Part shown: piece by piece, positions 52,501 to 59,491 of the stretch
Position numbering within the stretch: position 1 is the stretch's first letter
How the letters are laid out: each line of letters starts with the position of its first letter
NCBI GenBank assembly: GCA_002356515.1
Contig: AP017605.1
Location: 6,929,020-6,993,019 of the forward strand
Direction of reading: 5' to 3'
DNA: 64,000 bases
Source: Mesorhizobium loti
Lineage (GTDB): Bacteria > Pseudomonadota > Alphaproteobacteria > Rhizobiales > Rhizobiaceae
Notes under the pieces: generated by a model
What the model was told of the DNA's origin: nothing
The model's database searches: none
What the model saw: only the letters and a program-made list of their open reading frames with translations
Program-made: the position numbers and the translations under genes

Positions 52501-52747
52501 AACTCGTCGACGACATGTAGGTCATGCCTTGCACGCCGTTGATCTGCTGTTCCAGCGGCGTCGTTACCGTATCGGCCACGACTTGCGCGCTGGCGCCCGG
52601 ATAATGGGCGCTGACCACGACCTGGGGCGGCGTGATATCGGGAAACTGCGAGACCGGCAGCAGGAAATAACAAATCGTGCCGGCGAGCACCATGATGATG
52701 GCGATCGCCGAGGCGAAGATCGGACGGTGAATGAAGAAGTTTACCAC
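49571..52747 (-). CDS. RND multidrug efflux transporter (AcrB-like, HAE1)
   Basis: A protein of about 1058 residues with twelve membrane segments and two large periplasmic loops. The proton relay aspartates are in GLVVDDAIVVVENVER, and the matching lysine in GLAAKNAILIVEFARRR. The N-terminal VNFFIHRPIFASAIAIIMVL is standard. GTG 52747 follows GAGG by eight bases and gives the family start MVNFF; ATG 52756 is an alternative. It exports hydrophobic compounds with the adaptor encoded downstream. Both are divergent from the TetR gene, which likely represses them. Confidence 0.93.
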   Translation of the reverse strand: MVNFFIHRPIFASAIAIIMVLAGTICYFLLPVSQFPDITPPQVVVSAHYPGASAQVVADTVTTPLEQQINGVQGMTYMSSTSSNDGSSTITITFDVGYSLSTAAVDVQNRVSQAASSLPAIVNQGGVTIKKQNPNFVLIVNLTSPDSSVDPVALSNLAYLQVVDPLKRLQGVGDVQIFGERRYSMRVWLDPDKLANLGITAVDVQNAIAEQNVQVAAGKIGQSPAPAGTAFEMQVNAVGRLSDPKEFGDIVVRANTDTGSLVRLRDVARIELGALQYSSSAFFGKEPTVVLAVYQMPGSNALDLQQRVKDKMQELSARFPKGVSYAMHYDTTRFVSASMHDVLITLGEALVLVVAVVFVFLQSWRTTIIPTIAIPVSLVATLVVMEMLGFSLNMLSLLGMVLAIGLVVDDAIVVVENVERQLEAGLKPLAATKAAMAEVTGPIIATTAVLMAVFVPVAFIPGVSGKLYNQFALTVAISVGISAFNSLTLSPALSAAFLRHRGETQFVLFRWFNTGFDKLSHAYAHGVRILIRLRWIMLGLFAAGLVATYFVWQRLPSTFLPVEDQGYFFVVIQLPDGASLERTDAVAQKARDILQATPGVDIVGSISGLNFLTSAAQSNSAVEFAILKPWEERTPDQSASKLVADVRGKLLQIPEAFALSFDPPSIPGIGTTGGFEFVVEDLTGRGSTALNDATQAVIAEARKQPEINPQQLFSPFSTSTPQFNYDLDRSKAKLLGLNLPDVFNTLQIYLGSLYVNDFNLFGRTFRVTIQADKDARAGAADISRLYVRNASGGMVPLSTLGKLVPFVGPETVPHYNNNASASINGGAAPGFSSGQAVAAMERAAATALPRDFGFEWTGITFQELKAGSIASVVFGLAIVFVFLILAAQYESWAMPFMVLLAVPLALFGAFAALWVRGMQIDVYSQIGFVMLIGLAAKNAILIVEFARRRREEGLSIVEAAMEAARLRLRPILMTAFAFILGVLPLMFATGAGAASRQSIGTTVFGGMVAATILSLVFVPVFYAVIEQLRERRESGEPASKHTEPTAEPAFPPLAEAAE

Positions 52748-52992
52748 GACACACATGCCTCGCCGGCTGCTCTTGCCCGCCCGAAGGCACTGGCAACCCT
52801 GGACAACTGGCCGTGCCCGTCACGGGAGGCTTCCCGTGAACGCAGCAACGGCACCTCGCGACGCTGCCCATCGGCAAGCGTGCGAAGCATCTTCTCGAAG
52901 GCACGGGGATCGACCCCATCTGCCTTCATGACCAGCCGGATCATCGGATCCCGGACGGCCTCATCTATGGTAAGATCGCGGCGCTGTGGCAT
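52741..52992 (-). CDS. Small conserved-looking protein upstream of the RND pump
   Basis: A frame of about 83 residues beginning MPQRRDLTIDEAVRDPMIRL, with VMKADGVDPRAFEKMLRTLA in the centre and a basic C terminus. It overlaps the RND gene start by several bases and lies in the leader of the operon. The N-terminal half has an ordered, helical look. I do not recognise a family; a real gene is plausible but a chance frame cannot be excluded. Confidence 0.5.
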   Translation of the reverse strand: MPQRRDLTIDEAVRDPMIRLVMKADGVDPRAFEKMLRTLADGQRREVPLLRSREASRDGHGQLSRVASAFGRARAAGEACVSW

Positions 52993-53141
52993 TGGCCGGC
53001 TCCTTGTCTGTCGATTCGCAGCCCATGCTCGCGAACCGTTTTTCATTTCCTCACCGGCCGAAGCCGCATGATTGGCAGTTTCTCGTCCCTCTCATCTGGC
53101 AGGACCAGTTCACGGCCTTGTTATTGACGACGGACGACATA

Positions 53142-53188
53142 GGTGTTACCAGTAAGTAACATCTACATAGTTACAGACCGGTAACACC
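53142..53188. promoter_or_regulatory. Operator-like inverted repeats between RND operon and tetR-type gene
   Basis: GGTGTTACC (53142-53150) mirrors GGTAACACC (53180-53188), and inside them GTAAC (53156-53160) mirrors GTTAC (53170-53174). The nested dyads are centred in the divergent promoter region, as expected for a TetR-type repressor site. Confidence 0.6.
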
Positions 53189-53232
53189 CTAGTCAAGAGG
53201 TGGCCGTGGTTTTTAGGAAACGAAAGGAGATC

Positions 53233-53826
53233 ATGATGACAGACAGCGTCGTGGAGCGCTCGCGTCCCCGGGATCGGATCCTGGAGACGGCACGCGACAT
53301 GTTCCACAAGCACGGCATCAAGGGCGTCGGCGTCGACGCCATCACCGAAGCTGCCGGCACAAACAAGATGACGCTCTATCGTCACTTCGAATCCAAGGAT
53401 GATTTGATCGTCGAGTGCCTGCGCGCCAATGCGGCCAAGGCCGGCGCCATGTGGGACACGTTCGAGGCCGAATTTCCCGGCGACAAGCTCGCACAACTGC
53501 ATGCCTGGGTTCGCAAGGCGGCTGCCATGCTCAATGCCGACGGCCGTGGCTGCGACATGGCCAATGCTGCCGCTGAACTGGCCGAGCCGGACCATCCGGC
53601 GAGGCTGGTGATCAAGGAACTCAAGGAAGCCCAGCGCGAGCGCCTTGTGACGCTGTGCCGGGACGCGGGCATCGGCCAGGCCGAACTGCTCGCCGATACG
53701 TTGTCGCTGCTGTTCGAAGGCGCGCGTGTCAGCGTGCAAACGGTGGGCACCGAAGGGCCTAGCACGCAGTTCGTGCGCATGGCTGAAGGGCTGATCGTTT
53801 CCTTCCGAGGTACTGCCGCCGGTTGA
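53233..53826 (+). CDS. TetR-family transcriptional regulator
   Basis: A protein of about 197 residues with the N-terminal TetR helix-turn-helix (RDRILETARDMFHKHGIKGV, GVDAITEAAGTNKMTLYRHF, about 14-55) and a helical ligand domain. AAGGAG lies just before two consecutive ATG codons (53233 and 53236), either of which may be used. It is divergent from the RND pump genes with an operator-like dyad between. It probably represses the pump and itself. Confidence 0.9.
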   Translation: MMTDSVVERSRPRDRILETARDMFHKHGIKGVGVDAITEAAGTNKMTLYRHFESKDDLIVECLRANAAKAGAMWDTFEAEFPGDKLAQLHAWVRKAAAMLNADGRGCDMANAAAELAEPDHPARLVIKELKEAQRERLVTLCRDAGIGQAELLADTLSLLFEGARVSVQTVGTEGPSTQFVRMAEGLIVSFRGTAAG

Positions 53827-53918
53827 AGTCCGCCACTGCTGGCGATTTACCGGTCGTATGACCGCGACAGCGCGGGCCCTTTGGTGCGGGTGGCGCACGA
53901 ATTTTCGACGGCTGAACG

Positions 53919-54040
53919 AAAAAAGCCCGCTGCCGGGAGGAGGTGGCAGCGGGCTCGATTTCGAGTGTGGCGCGGGAGGAGGTGCACCCCACTCAGCGTC
54001 GGCATCGCATCTGGGAGGAGTAGATGGCCGACAACCAGAA
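53919..54040 (-). ncRNA. Alpha-r14-like trans-acting small RNA (triple CUCCUCCC loops)
   Basis: On the minus strand three hairpins each expose CTCCTCCC in the loop: stems CATCT/AGATG at 54008-54026, GAGTG/CACTC at 53963-53994, and the perfect terminator stem GCCCGCTGCC/GGCAGCGGGC at 53925-53954, which is followed by six T residues (53924-53919). Repeated anti-Shine-Dalgarno loops ending in a rho-independent terminator are the hallmark of the rhizobial alpha-r14 (NfeR1-type) family, which base-pairs with ribosome binding sites of transporter mRNAs. A TTGACA box at 54104-54109 with CTATGC 19 bases on could be the promoter, so the 5' end may lie near 54070. Confidence 0.75.
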
Positions 54041-54142
54041 CCTACGAATTGCCCAATGATTCGGCAACAATGAATTGTGCATAGCAGCTGTGCAGATTTG
54101 CCGTGTCAATTATCCTACAAATGCGGGAAACCGGCTTTGCCC

Positions 54143-54226
54143 AGAGCAATTCCAGGAAAAGTGTGAAGCAATTTTCCCGGGAAAGCGCATAGCGCTTTCC
54201 CTTTGGGAATTGCGTTAAAACTCTAA
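54143..54226. repeat. Dispersed rhizobial repeat (AGAGCAATTCC type)
   Basis: It starts AGAGCAATTCCAGGAAAAGTG and ends GGGAATTGCGTTAAAACTCT, with a central GAAAGCGCATAGCGCTTTC hairpin. It is related to the second unit of the repeat at 34960-35062. It fills the space between the sRNA promoter and the LacI gene. Confidence 0.7.
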
Positions 54227-54237
54227 GCCGCCCCACC

Positions 54238-55260
54238 TTACTGGACCGGCACGTTTTCCCGAAAAATCAGGCGTGGCTCGATGAATTTCCGTGTGAGATA
54301 GGGCGCCGATGAGGCGATTGAGCCGAGCAGGCGGATGACCGACTGTTCGGCAATCAGCCTGGCGTTCTGGTCGATGACGACGTCGGCGAGATCGTCAACG
54401 AGGTAACCGCGCGTTTCCCTCGTCAGATCGTGGCAGATAAACACCGGCTTGCGGTTGGGCCTGGCTTCCCGGATGGCTTTCGCAACGCCGGAGCGTCCGG
54501 CTCCGACGCAATAGATGCCGAGCAGTTCCGGTTCATTGTGCAGCGCCTTCATGGTTTCGGCGTAGCTGGCATCCGGCTCGTCATTGATCTCGACAGCACT
54601 GGTCACGGTGAGGTTGGGAAACTCCTCGCCGAGCACCGAGCGAAAGCCCATTTCACGCTCCTCATGGCCGCGATAGGAGCGCGAGCCGACGACCATCGCC
54701 AGATGGCCCTCGCGGCCGCCGAGGAAACGCCCCATCAGAAGTGCCGCCGTCCGCCCCGCCACCCGGTTGTCGATGCCGACATAGGCCGAGCGGGGAGCGG
54801 CCGGAATGTCGGACACCAGCGTCACCAGGCGGATGCCGGCCTCGACAATGTCGCGCAGGATGTTGCGGGTTCGCGGATGGTCGACGGCAATGACACCGAC
54901 GCCATTGGCCCTCAGCGACAGGTTCTCGACCGCTGTCTGCAGTGCGTTCGGCGAGATGCCGGCGAGGTTGTGGATCCGGCAGGAAGCGACCAGCGGCAGG
55001 CGCGATGCATAGTCCTCGATGTGCCTTGCCAGATCCTGCATGAAGGCGTTGCTGCCGATCGGCAGGAAGAATTCGAGGTTGGCGGGCTTCGAGGGAAGCG
55101 TCACCTGGTCGGCGACCGGCAGATAGCCAAGCTGCTTGGCGGCCTCCATGACGCGCTGCCGGTTGGCGGCGCTGGCGCCGGGCCGGTTGTTGAGCACCCT
55201 GTCGACCGTCGCGGTCGAGAGCCCGCAATTCCTGGCGATGTCGGAGACGGTGGCCTTCAT
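54238..55260 (-). CDS. LacI-family transcriptional regulator
   Basis: A 340-residue protein with the LacI N-terminal helix-turn-helix and hinge (MKATVSDIARNCGLSTATVD, VLNNRPGASAANRQRVMEAA, about 1-42) and a periplasmic-binding-protein-like effector domain (VGVIAVDHPRTRNILRDIVE; YVGIDNRVAGRTAALLMGRF). It is the last gene of the sugar ABC operon, so a sugar or sugar acid is the likely effector and the upstream operon its target. Length is normal. Confidence 0.92.
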   Translation of the reverse strand: MKATVSDIARNCGLSTATVDRVLNNRPGASAANRQRVMEAAKQLGYLPVADQVTLPSKPANLEFFLPIGSNAFMQDLARHIEDYASRLPLVASCRIHNLAGISPNALQTAVENLSLRANGVGVIAVDHPRTRNILRDIVEAGIRLVTLVSDIPAAPRSAYVGIDNRVAGRTAALLMGRFLGGREGHLAMVVGSRSYRGHEEREMGFRSVLGEEFPNLTVTSAVEINDEPDASYAETMKALHNEPELLGIYCVGAGRSGVAKAIREARPNRKPVFICHDLTRETRGYLVDDLADVVIDQNARLIAEQSVIRLLGSIASSAPYLTRKFIEPRLIFRENVPVQ

Positions 55261-55396
55261 GCCGCAACCCTATGCGCCGATGCGATGGCGCGCCAGACGG
55301 GTGATGTGTCAGGCGATGTGATCTGAAGGACGTCTGATCGACACCCATCACCGCCATGCGCATTCGCCTGTTTCGACAAGATGACTTCAGCCATCC

Positions 55397-56188
55397 TCAG
55401 TGGGGCGGCTTGCCGTCGGCGATGGCGTCGCGGATTTCTTTGTCCGACATGCCGGTGATGATCCGCTCGACTTCCGTCACGGTCGTCTTCTTCGGGTCGA
55501 TGTCATCGGCGACCACCTTGCCCCGGCGCATGACGACGATGCGGTCGACCACCTGGAAGACATGGTGGATGTTGTGCGCGATGAAGATGCAGGAGTGGCC
55601 GGAATCGCGGGCGTTGCGCACGAAGCTCAGCACGCCTTGCGTTTCGGCGACGCCAAGATTGTTGGTCGGCTCGTCGAGGATGATGAGGTCGCTGTCGAAA
55701 TGCATGGCGCGCGCGATCGCCACGGCCTGGCGCTCGCCGCCGGAGAGCGAGCCGATCGGCGTCGTCGGCGGAATGTTCTTCGAGATGCCGACCTGTTTGA
55801 GCAGGTCGCGGGCGACAGTGTTCATCGCCTCCTGGTCCATGCGGTTGAGAAAGCGCGGCGGCTTGATCGGCTCGCGCCCGAGGAAAAGATTGCGGGCGAT
55901 CGACAGTTGCGTGACCAGCGCGGAATCCTGGTAGATGGTCTCGATGCCCTGCGCGATGGCGTCGCTGGTACTGCGCAAGCTCACCTTCTTGCCGCGGATG
56001 AAGATGTCGCCGCTGGTCAGCGGCACGGCGCCCGACAAAACCTTGATCAGCGTCGACTTTCCGGCGCCGTTGTCGCCGAGCAGGCCGACGATCTCGCGCT
56101 CGTTGACATGGAAATTGGCATCCTCCAGTGCCTGCACGCGGCCGTAGGACTTGCGGATGTTCTGCATGCGGATCAATGGCTCGGCCAT
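55397..56188 (-). CDS. Sugar ABC transporter ATPase, single-domain (FrcA-like)
   Basis: A 263-residue ATPase: Walker A LLGDNGAGKSTLIKVLSGA (about 36-54), signature SLSGGERQAVAIARAM, Walker B LIILDEPTNNLG and H-loop FIAHNIHHVFQVVD. It has one ATPase domain, like FrcA, so would act as homodimer with the permease encoded four bases upstream. It belongs to the ribose/xylose-type CUT2 class. Confidence 0.9.
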   Translation of the reverse strand: MAEPLIRMQNIRKSYGRVQALEDANFHVNEREIVGLLGDNGAGKSTLIKVLSGAVPLTSGDIFIRGKKVSLRSTSDAIAQGIETIYQDSALVTQLSIARNLFLGREPIKPPRFLNRMDQEAMNTVARDLLKQVGISKNIPPTTPIGSLSGGERQAVAIARAMHFDSDLIILDEPTNNLGVAETQGVLSFVRNARDSGHSCIFIAHNIHHVFQVVDRIVVMRRGKVVADDIDPKKTTVTEVERIITGMSDKEIRDAIADGKPPH

Positions 56189-56192
56189 GGTC

Positions 56193-57179
56193 TCACGTCC
56201 CTGCCTGATGCCGGCGTTCCAGCCATGAGTGGAGCGCCATCATGCCAAGAATGATCGCGCCGATGAAGATGTTGTAGGCAAGACCGGGCACGCCGATCAG
56301 CACGATGCCGTTGCGCATCACGCGCAGGATCAGGATGCCGAGCACGGTGCCGATGATGGTGCCGCGTCCGCCGGTCAGCGCCGTGCCGCCGATCACCACC
56401 ATGGCGATGACTTCCAGCTCGTAGCCGGTGCCGCTGTTGGGGTTGGCGGCGGATGTGCGCAGCGAGGAGATGACGCCGGCCAGCGAGGCCATGAGCGACG
56501 ACAGCACGAACAGGCCGATCTTGACGCGATTGACATTGACGCCGCGGGCGCGTGCCGCGTTGGGATTGCCGCCCGCCGCCTGGATCCAGTTGCCTGTCCG
56601 GCTTTGCGTCAGCACATAGCCGAGCGCGATCGCCGCGGCGATAAACCAGAACAGCGACATGTAGATGCGAAACGGCCCGATGAAGAAGTCGCCGACCAGC
56701 GCCTCCGCCAGCCAGCTGCCCTCGGCACTCCAGGTGCGCTGCGGAAAACCGTCGGTGATGAAAAGCGCGCTGCCGCGCACCACCAGAAGCATGCCGAGCG
56801 TCACCAGGAAGGACGGGATCTTGAGCTGGGTGACGAACCAGCCATTGACCAGGCCGATCAGGGCCGCAACCAGCAGCGCGGCGACGAAGCCCATTTCCAG
56901 CGAGGTGACGCCGCTGTTGAACAGCGTCCACATCAGCACCGGCGAAAAGCCGAACAGGGAGCCGACCGACAGGTCGAATTCGCCCGATGTCATCAGCAAG
57001 GTCATGGCGAGCGCGATCAGGCCGAGTTCGACCGTGAAGGCCAGCGTGTTGGAGATGTTCTGCGGCGACAGGAAATCGTGGTTGAAGCCCCAGAAAACGC
57101 CGATCTCGACGACGAGCAGCACGAAGGGACCGAATTCCGGCCGCGCAATCAGGCGTTGGACAAGCGAATGATTTTCCAC
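56193..57179 (-). CDS. Sugar ABC transporter permease (CUT2/RbsC-like) 1
   Basis: A 328-residue membrane protein of the BPD_transp_2 type, with TLLMTSGEFDLSVGSLFGFS (about 78-97) and the conserved cytoplasmic loop AAGGNPNAARARGVNVNRVK (about 202-221), plus ALTGGRGTIIGTVLGILILR near the C terminus. It is the partner of the single-domain ATPase. It lies between that gene and the binding protein gene. Confidence 0.92.
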   Translation of the reverse strand: MENHSLVQRLIARPEFGPFVLLVVEIGVFWGFNHDFLSPQNISNTLAFTVELGLIALAMTLLMTSGEFDLSVGSLFGFSPVLMWTLFNSGVTSLEMGFVAALLVAALIGLVNGWFVTQLKIPSFLVTLGMLLVVRGSALFITDGFPQRTWSAEGSWLAEALVGDFFIGPFRIYMSLFWFIAAAIALGYVLTQSRTGNWIQAAGGNPNAARARGVNVNRVKIGLFVLSSLMASLAGVISSLRTSAANPNSGTGYELEVIAMVVIGGTALTGGRGTIIGTVLGILILRVMRNGIVLIGVPGLAYNIFIGAIILGMMALHSWLERRHQAGT

Positions 57180-57254
57180 AGGGAACCCGCGACATGGTTG
57201 GAACGGGCCGCGATCTCCCCGCCTCGGATGGACAGGTCGCGGCGCAAGAAGATT

Positions 57255-57287
57255 CTGGCGCCGCGTGCCAGATGGGCGCGGCGCCAG
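57255..57287 (-). other. Stem-loop after the sugar-binding protein gene
   Basis: CTGGCGCCGCG (57255-57265) pairs perfectly with CGCGGCGCCAG (57277-57287). No proper T-run follows on the minus strand. As with the hairpin after tmoX, it follows a binding-protein gene and probably stabilises its mRNA relative to the membrane genes. Confidence 0.55.
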
Positions 57288-57295
57288 GATCGCGG

Positions 57296-58231
57296 TTATT
57301 TGCCGGACAGGATCTTGTCGTAGACGCCGGCGGTGTCCTTCTCATAGAGCGCGCCGGTGATGACGTTGAAGCCCGGAGGGATGCCCGACGCGGCCATGTT
57401 GGCGAGCGAGAGCGCGACATAGCTGGTCGCCTGCGGGTCCTGCCACTGGCCGGCGTTGACGTAGCCGTTCAGCACTTCCTGGGTGGTGTCGAGCGAGTTG
57501 CCCCAGCCGACGACCGGGATTTCGCCCGGCTTGACGCCAACCTGGTCGAACACCCGCTTGATCGAGCCGGTGACGAGGTCGCCCAGGCCGATGATGGCGT
57601 TGACCTTGCCCTTGTGGGCGGTGAGGTAGTCGACCATGCGGTTGATCACCTCGGCCTGGTCGAGCGTCGCCTCGGTCACTTCATAGGTGATGCCGAGCGG
57701 TCCGAAGACGCTCTTGATACCTTCCTCTTCCTGGACGCCATAGGTGGCGCCGGGGATCTCGACCGGCATCCAGACGAAGTCGCCCTTCTTCACCAGGCCC
57801 TTGTCGACCAGATATTGCGCCCAATGCTTGCCGAAGGTGACGTTGTCGCCGCCGACATAGGCATTGAAATTGGCCTTGGGATCGGGCGTGTTGAAGTTGA
57901 TGATCGGGATGTTGGCGGCGCGGGCTTCCTTGACGATCTCGACAAGGCTGCCCGGATCGGGGCTGGTGGTGACGATACCGTCGGCCTTGGCGGAGAGGGC
58001 GGCGCGGACCGCTTCCTGCTGCGAGGCGACGTCGCCATTGTGGAACGAGGTGTTGACGGTGTTGCCGGTGTCCTTGGCCCATTGCTTGGCGCCGGCCAGG
58101 AAGTAGGTCCAGACCGGATCGGCCGGGCCGCCATGCGAAATCCAGTAGAAGGTCTTGGCCTGCGCTGCTGCCGGAATAACCGTCAGCGCGACCAGCAGGC
58201 CGTAGAGCACAAGTCTCAGTCTTGTCAGCAT
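57296..58231 (-). CDS. Sugar ABC transporter periplasmic binding protein
   Basis: A 311-residue family 1 (Peripla_BP_4) binding protein with a signal peptide (LRLVLYGLLVALTVIPAAAQ, cleavage after AQA near residue 25), the first-lobe start FYWISHGGPADPVWTYFLAG, and ALSAKADGIVTTSPDPGSLV and VNAIIGLGDLVTGSIKRVFD. It captures a sugar for the CUT2 permeases. It is the only binding protein gene for two permease-ATPase sets in this operon. Confidence 0.92.
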   Translation of the reverse strand: MLTRLRLVLYGLLVALTVIPAAAQAKTFYWISHGGPADPVWTYFLAGAKQWAKDTGNTVNTSFHNGDVASQQEAVRAALSAKADGIVTTSPDPGSLVEIVKEARAANIPIINFNTPDPKANFNAYVGGDNVTFGKHWAQYLVDKGLVKKGDFVWMPVEIPGATYGVQEEEGIKSVFGPLGITYEVTEATLDQAEVINRMVDYLTAHKGKVNAIIGLGDLVTGSIKRVFDQVGVKPGEIPVVGWGNSLDTTQEVLNGYVNAGQWQDPQATSYVALSLANMAASGIPPGFNVITGALYEKDTAGVYDKILSGK

Positions 58232-58456
58232 TTGATTTCCTCCCGGTTGAAGATGATCCGTCCCTTGTTCCGGCTCCAGCCGGATTGCGTCTTTTGCCAG
58301 CGCCGCTCGGATGCCTCAGAGCATTCCCTTTTTCGGCGGATGGCAAGCCTCCATCTGCAGATGTAGTTGGCGCCTGACACGGCGCCATCACCGGACCCAT
58401 CAGATTGCATCAGTTGCGGTGATTTTTCAGGGCAGCCGGATGATTGGTGGCGAGGC

Positions 58457-59491
58457 TCAGCCGAGCGGGTCGTCCTGACCGCGTCCGGCACGCCGGTTGC
58501 GCCACAGCCGGACCGACCGGTCGACCGCGAGGGCAAACACGACCAGGGCGCCGGTGGCGAAAGTGCTCCACGCGGCATCGACGCCAAGCATGCTCATGGC
58601 GCTGAGGATTACCTGGAGGACCAATATGCCGATCGCGGCACCGATGACGCTGCCATGGCCGCCCGAAAGCGATGTGCCGCCGATGATGGCCGCCGCGAAA
58701 GCCAGCAGTGCGAACGTGCCGCCGTCACCGGGGGCAATGGCGCCCTCGGCGCCGATATGGATCACGCCGGCCAGCCCGGCCATCGCACCCATCAGCACCA
58801 GCGTCAGCACCCTGACCTTGCTTGTTGGAATGCCTGCATAGGCAGCAGCTTGCGGATTGCTGCCCACGGCCTGGACCCGGTAGCCGAAGCGTGTGCGGTG
58901 GAGCACGACATGCATCGCGAGCGCCAGCACGATGAAGATGATGCCTGCCGCCGGCACTATCATGAACGCCTTGCCGGAAAGAGCGGTGAAGAGGCCGCTG
59001 CCCGCGCCTGTCGGGGCGATTGTCTGTCCCTTGCCGGCGACCAGCGACAGGCCCTGGATCATCCACCATGTGCCGAGCGTCACGAGCAGAGCCGGCAGGC
59101 GCAGCGCGATCACCAACAGACCGTTGATCAGGCCAAGGCCGGCGCCAGCCGCGACACCCGCCAGCGCGGCAAGCCAGGGGTCCACTCCGGCAACCATCAG
59201 CAAGGCGGTGAAGGTCGCCGCAAGATGGAACACCGCACCGGCCGACAGATCGATCTCGCGCGTTGCGAGCACGAACACCATGCCGATCGCCAGCAGGCCG
59301 GGCAGGGCAGCCTGGCCCAGCACCGAGAGCAGATTGGCCGGCTCGAGGAAGGAGGGGGTCAGCCAGCCAAGCAGTGCAACCAGGGCGGCAAGCACAACGG
59401 CACCACCGGTTTCGGCCGGCAGCCGGATGCTGCGTCTGGTTTGGTGGATCGCTGAGCCGGCAAGCGGCGGCGCGGTCTCGGTCCTGGTCAT
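58457..59491 (-). CDS. Sugar ABC transporter permease (CUT2/RbsC-like) 2
   Basis: A 344-residue permease with MVFVLATREIDLSAGAVFHL (about 71-90), the loop AVGSNPQAAAYAGIPTSKVR (about 213-232) and SLSGGHGSVIGAAIGILVLQ. It is related to, but clearly distinct from, the permease at 56193-57179. Its ATG overlaps the stop of the double-domain ATPase gene (ATGA). 225 bp without a gene separate it from the binding protein gene and probably contain that gene's promoter. Confidence 0.92.
   Translation of the reverse strand: MTRTETAPPLAGSAIHQTRRSIRLPAETGGAVVLAALVALLGWLTPSFLEPANLLSVLGQAALPGLLAIGMVFVLATREIDLSAGAVFHLAATFTALLMVAGVDPWLAALAGVAAGAGLGLINGLLVIALRLPALLVTLGTWWMIQGLSLVAGKGQTIAPTGAGSGLFTALSGKAFMIVPAAGIIFIVLALAMHVVLHRTRFGYRVQAVGSNPQAAAYAGIPTSKVRVLTLVLMGAMAGLAGVIHIGAEGAIAPGDGGTFALLAFAAAIIGGTSLSGGHGSVIGAAIGILVLQVILSAMSMLGVDAAWSTFATGALVVFALAVDRSVRLWRNRRAGRGQDDPLG

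Noticed and set aside
54042..54236. 64-residue minus-strand frame
   Set aside because: It consists of the dispersed repeat and the sRNA promoter region; no coding features.
56229..57323. 364-residue plus-strand frame
   Set aside because: Antisense to a CUT2 permease, same kind of artefact.
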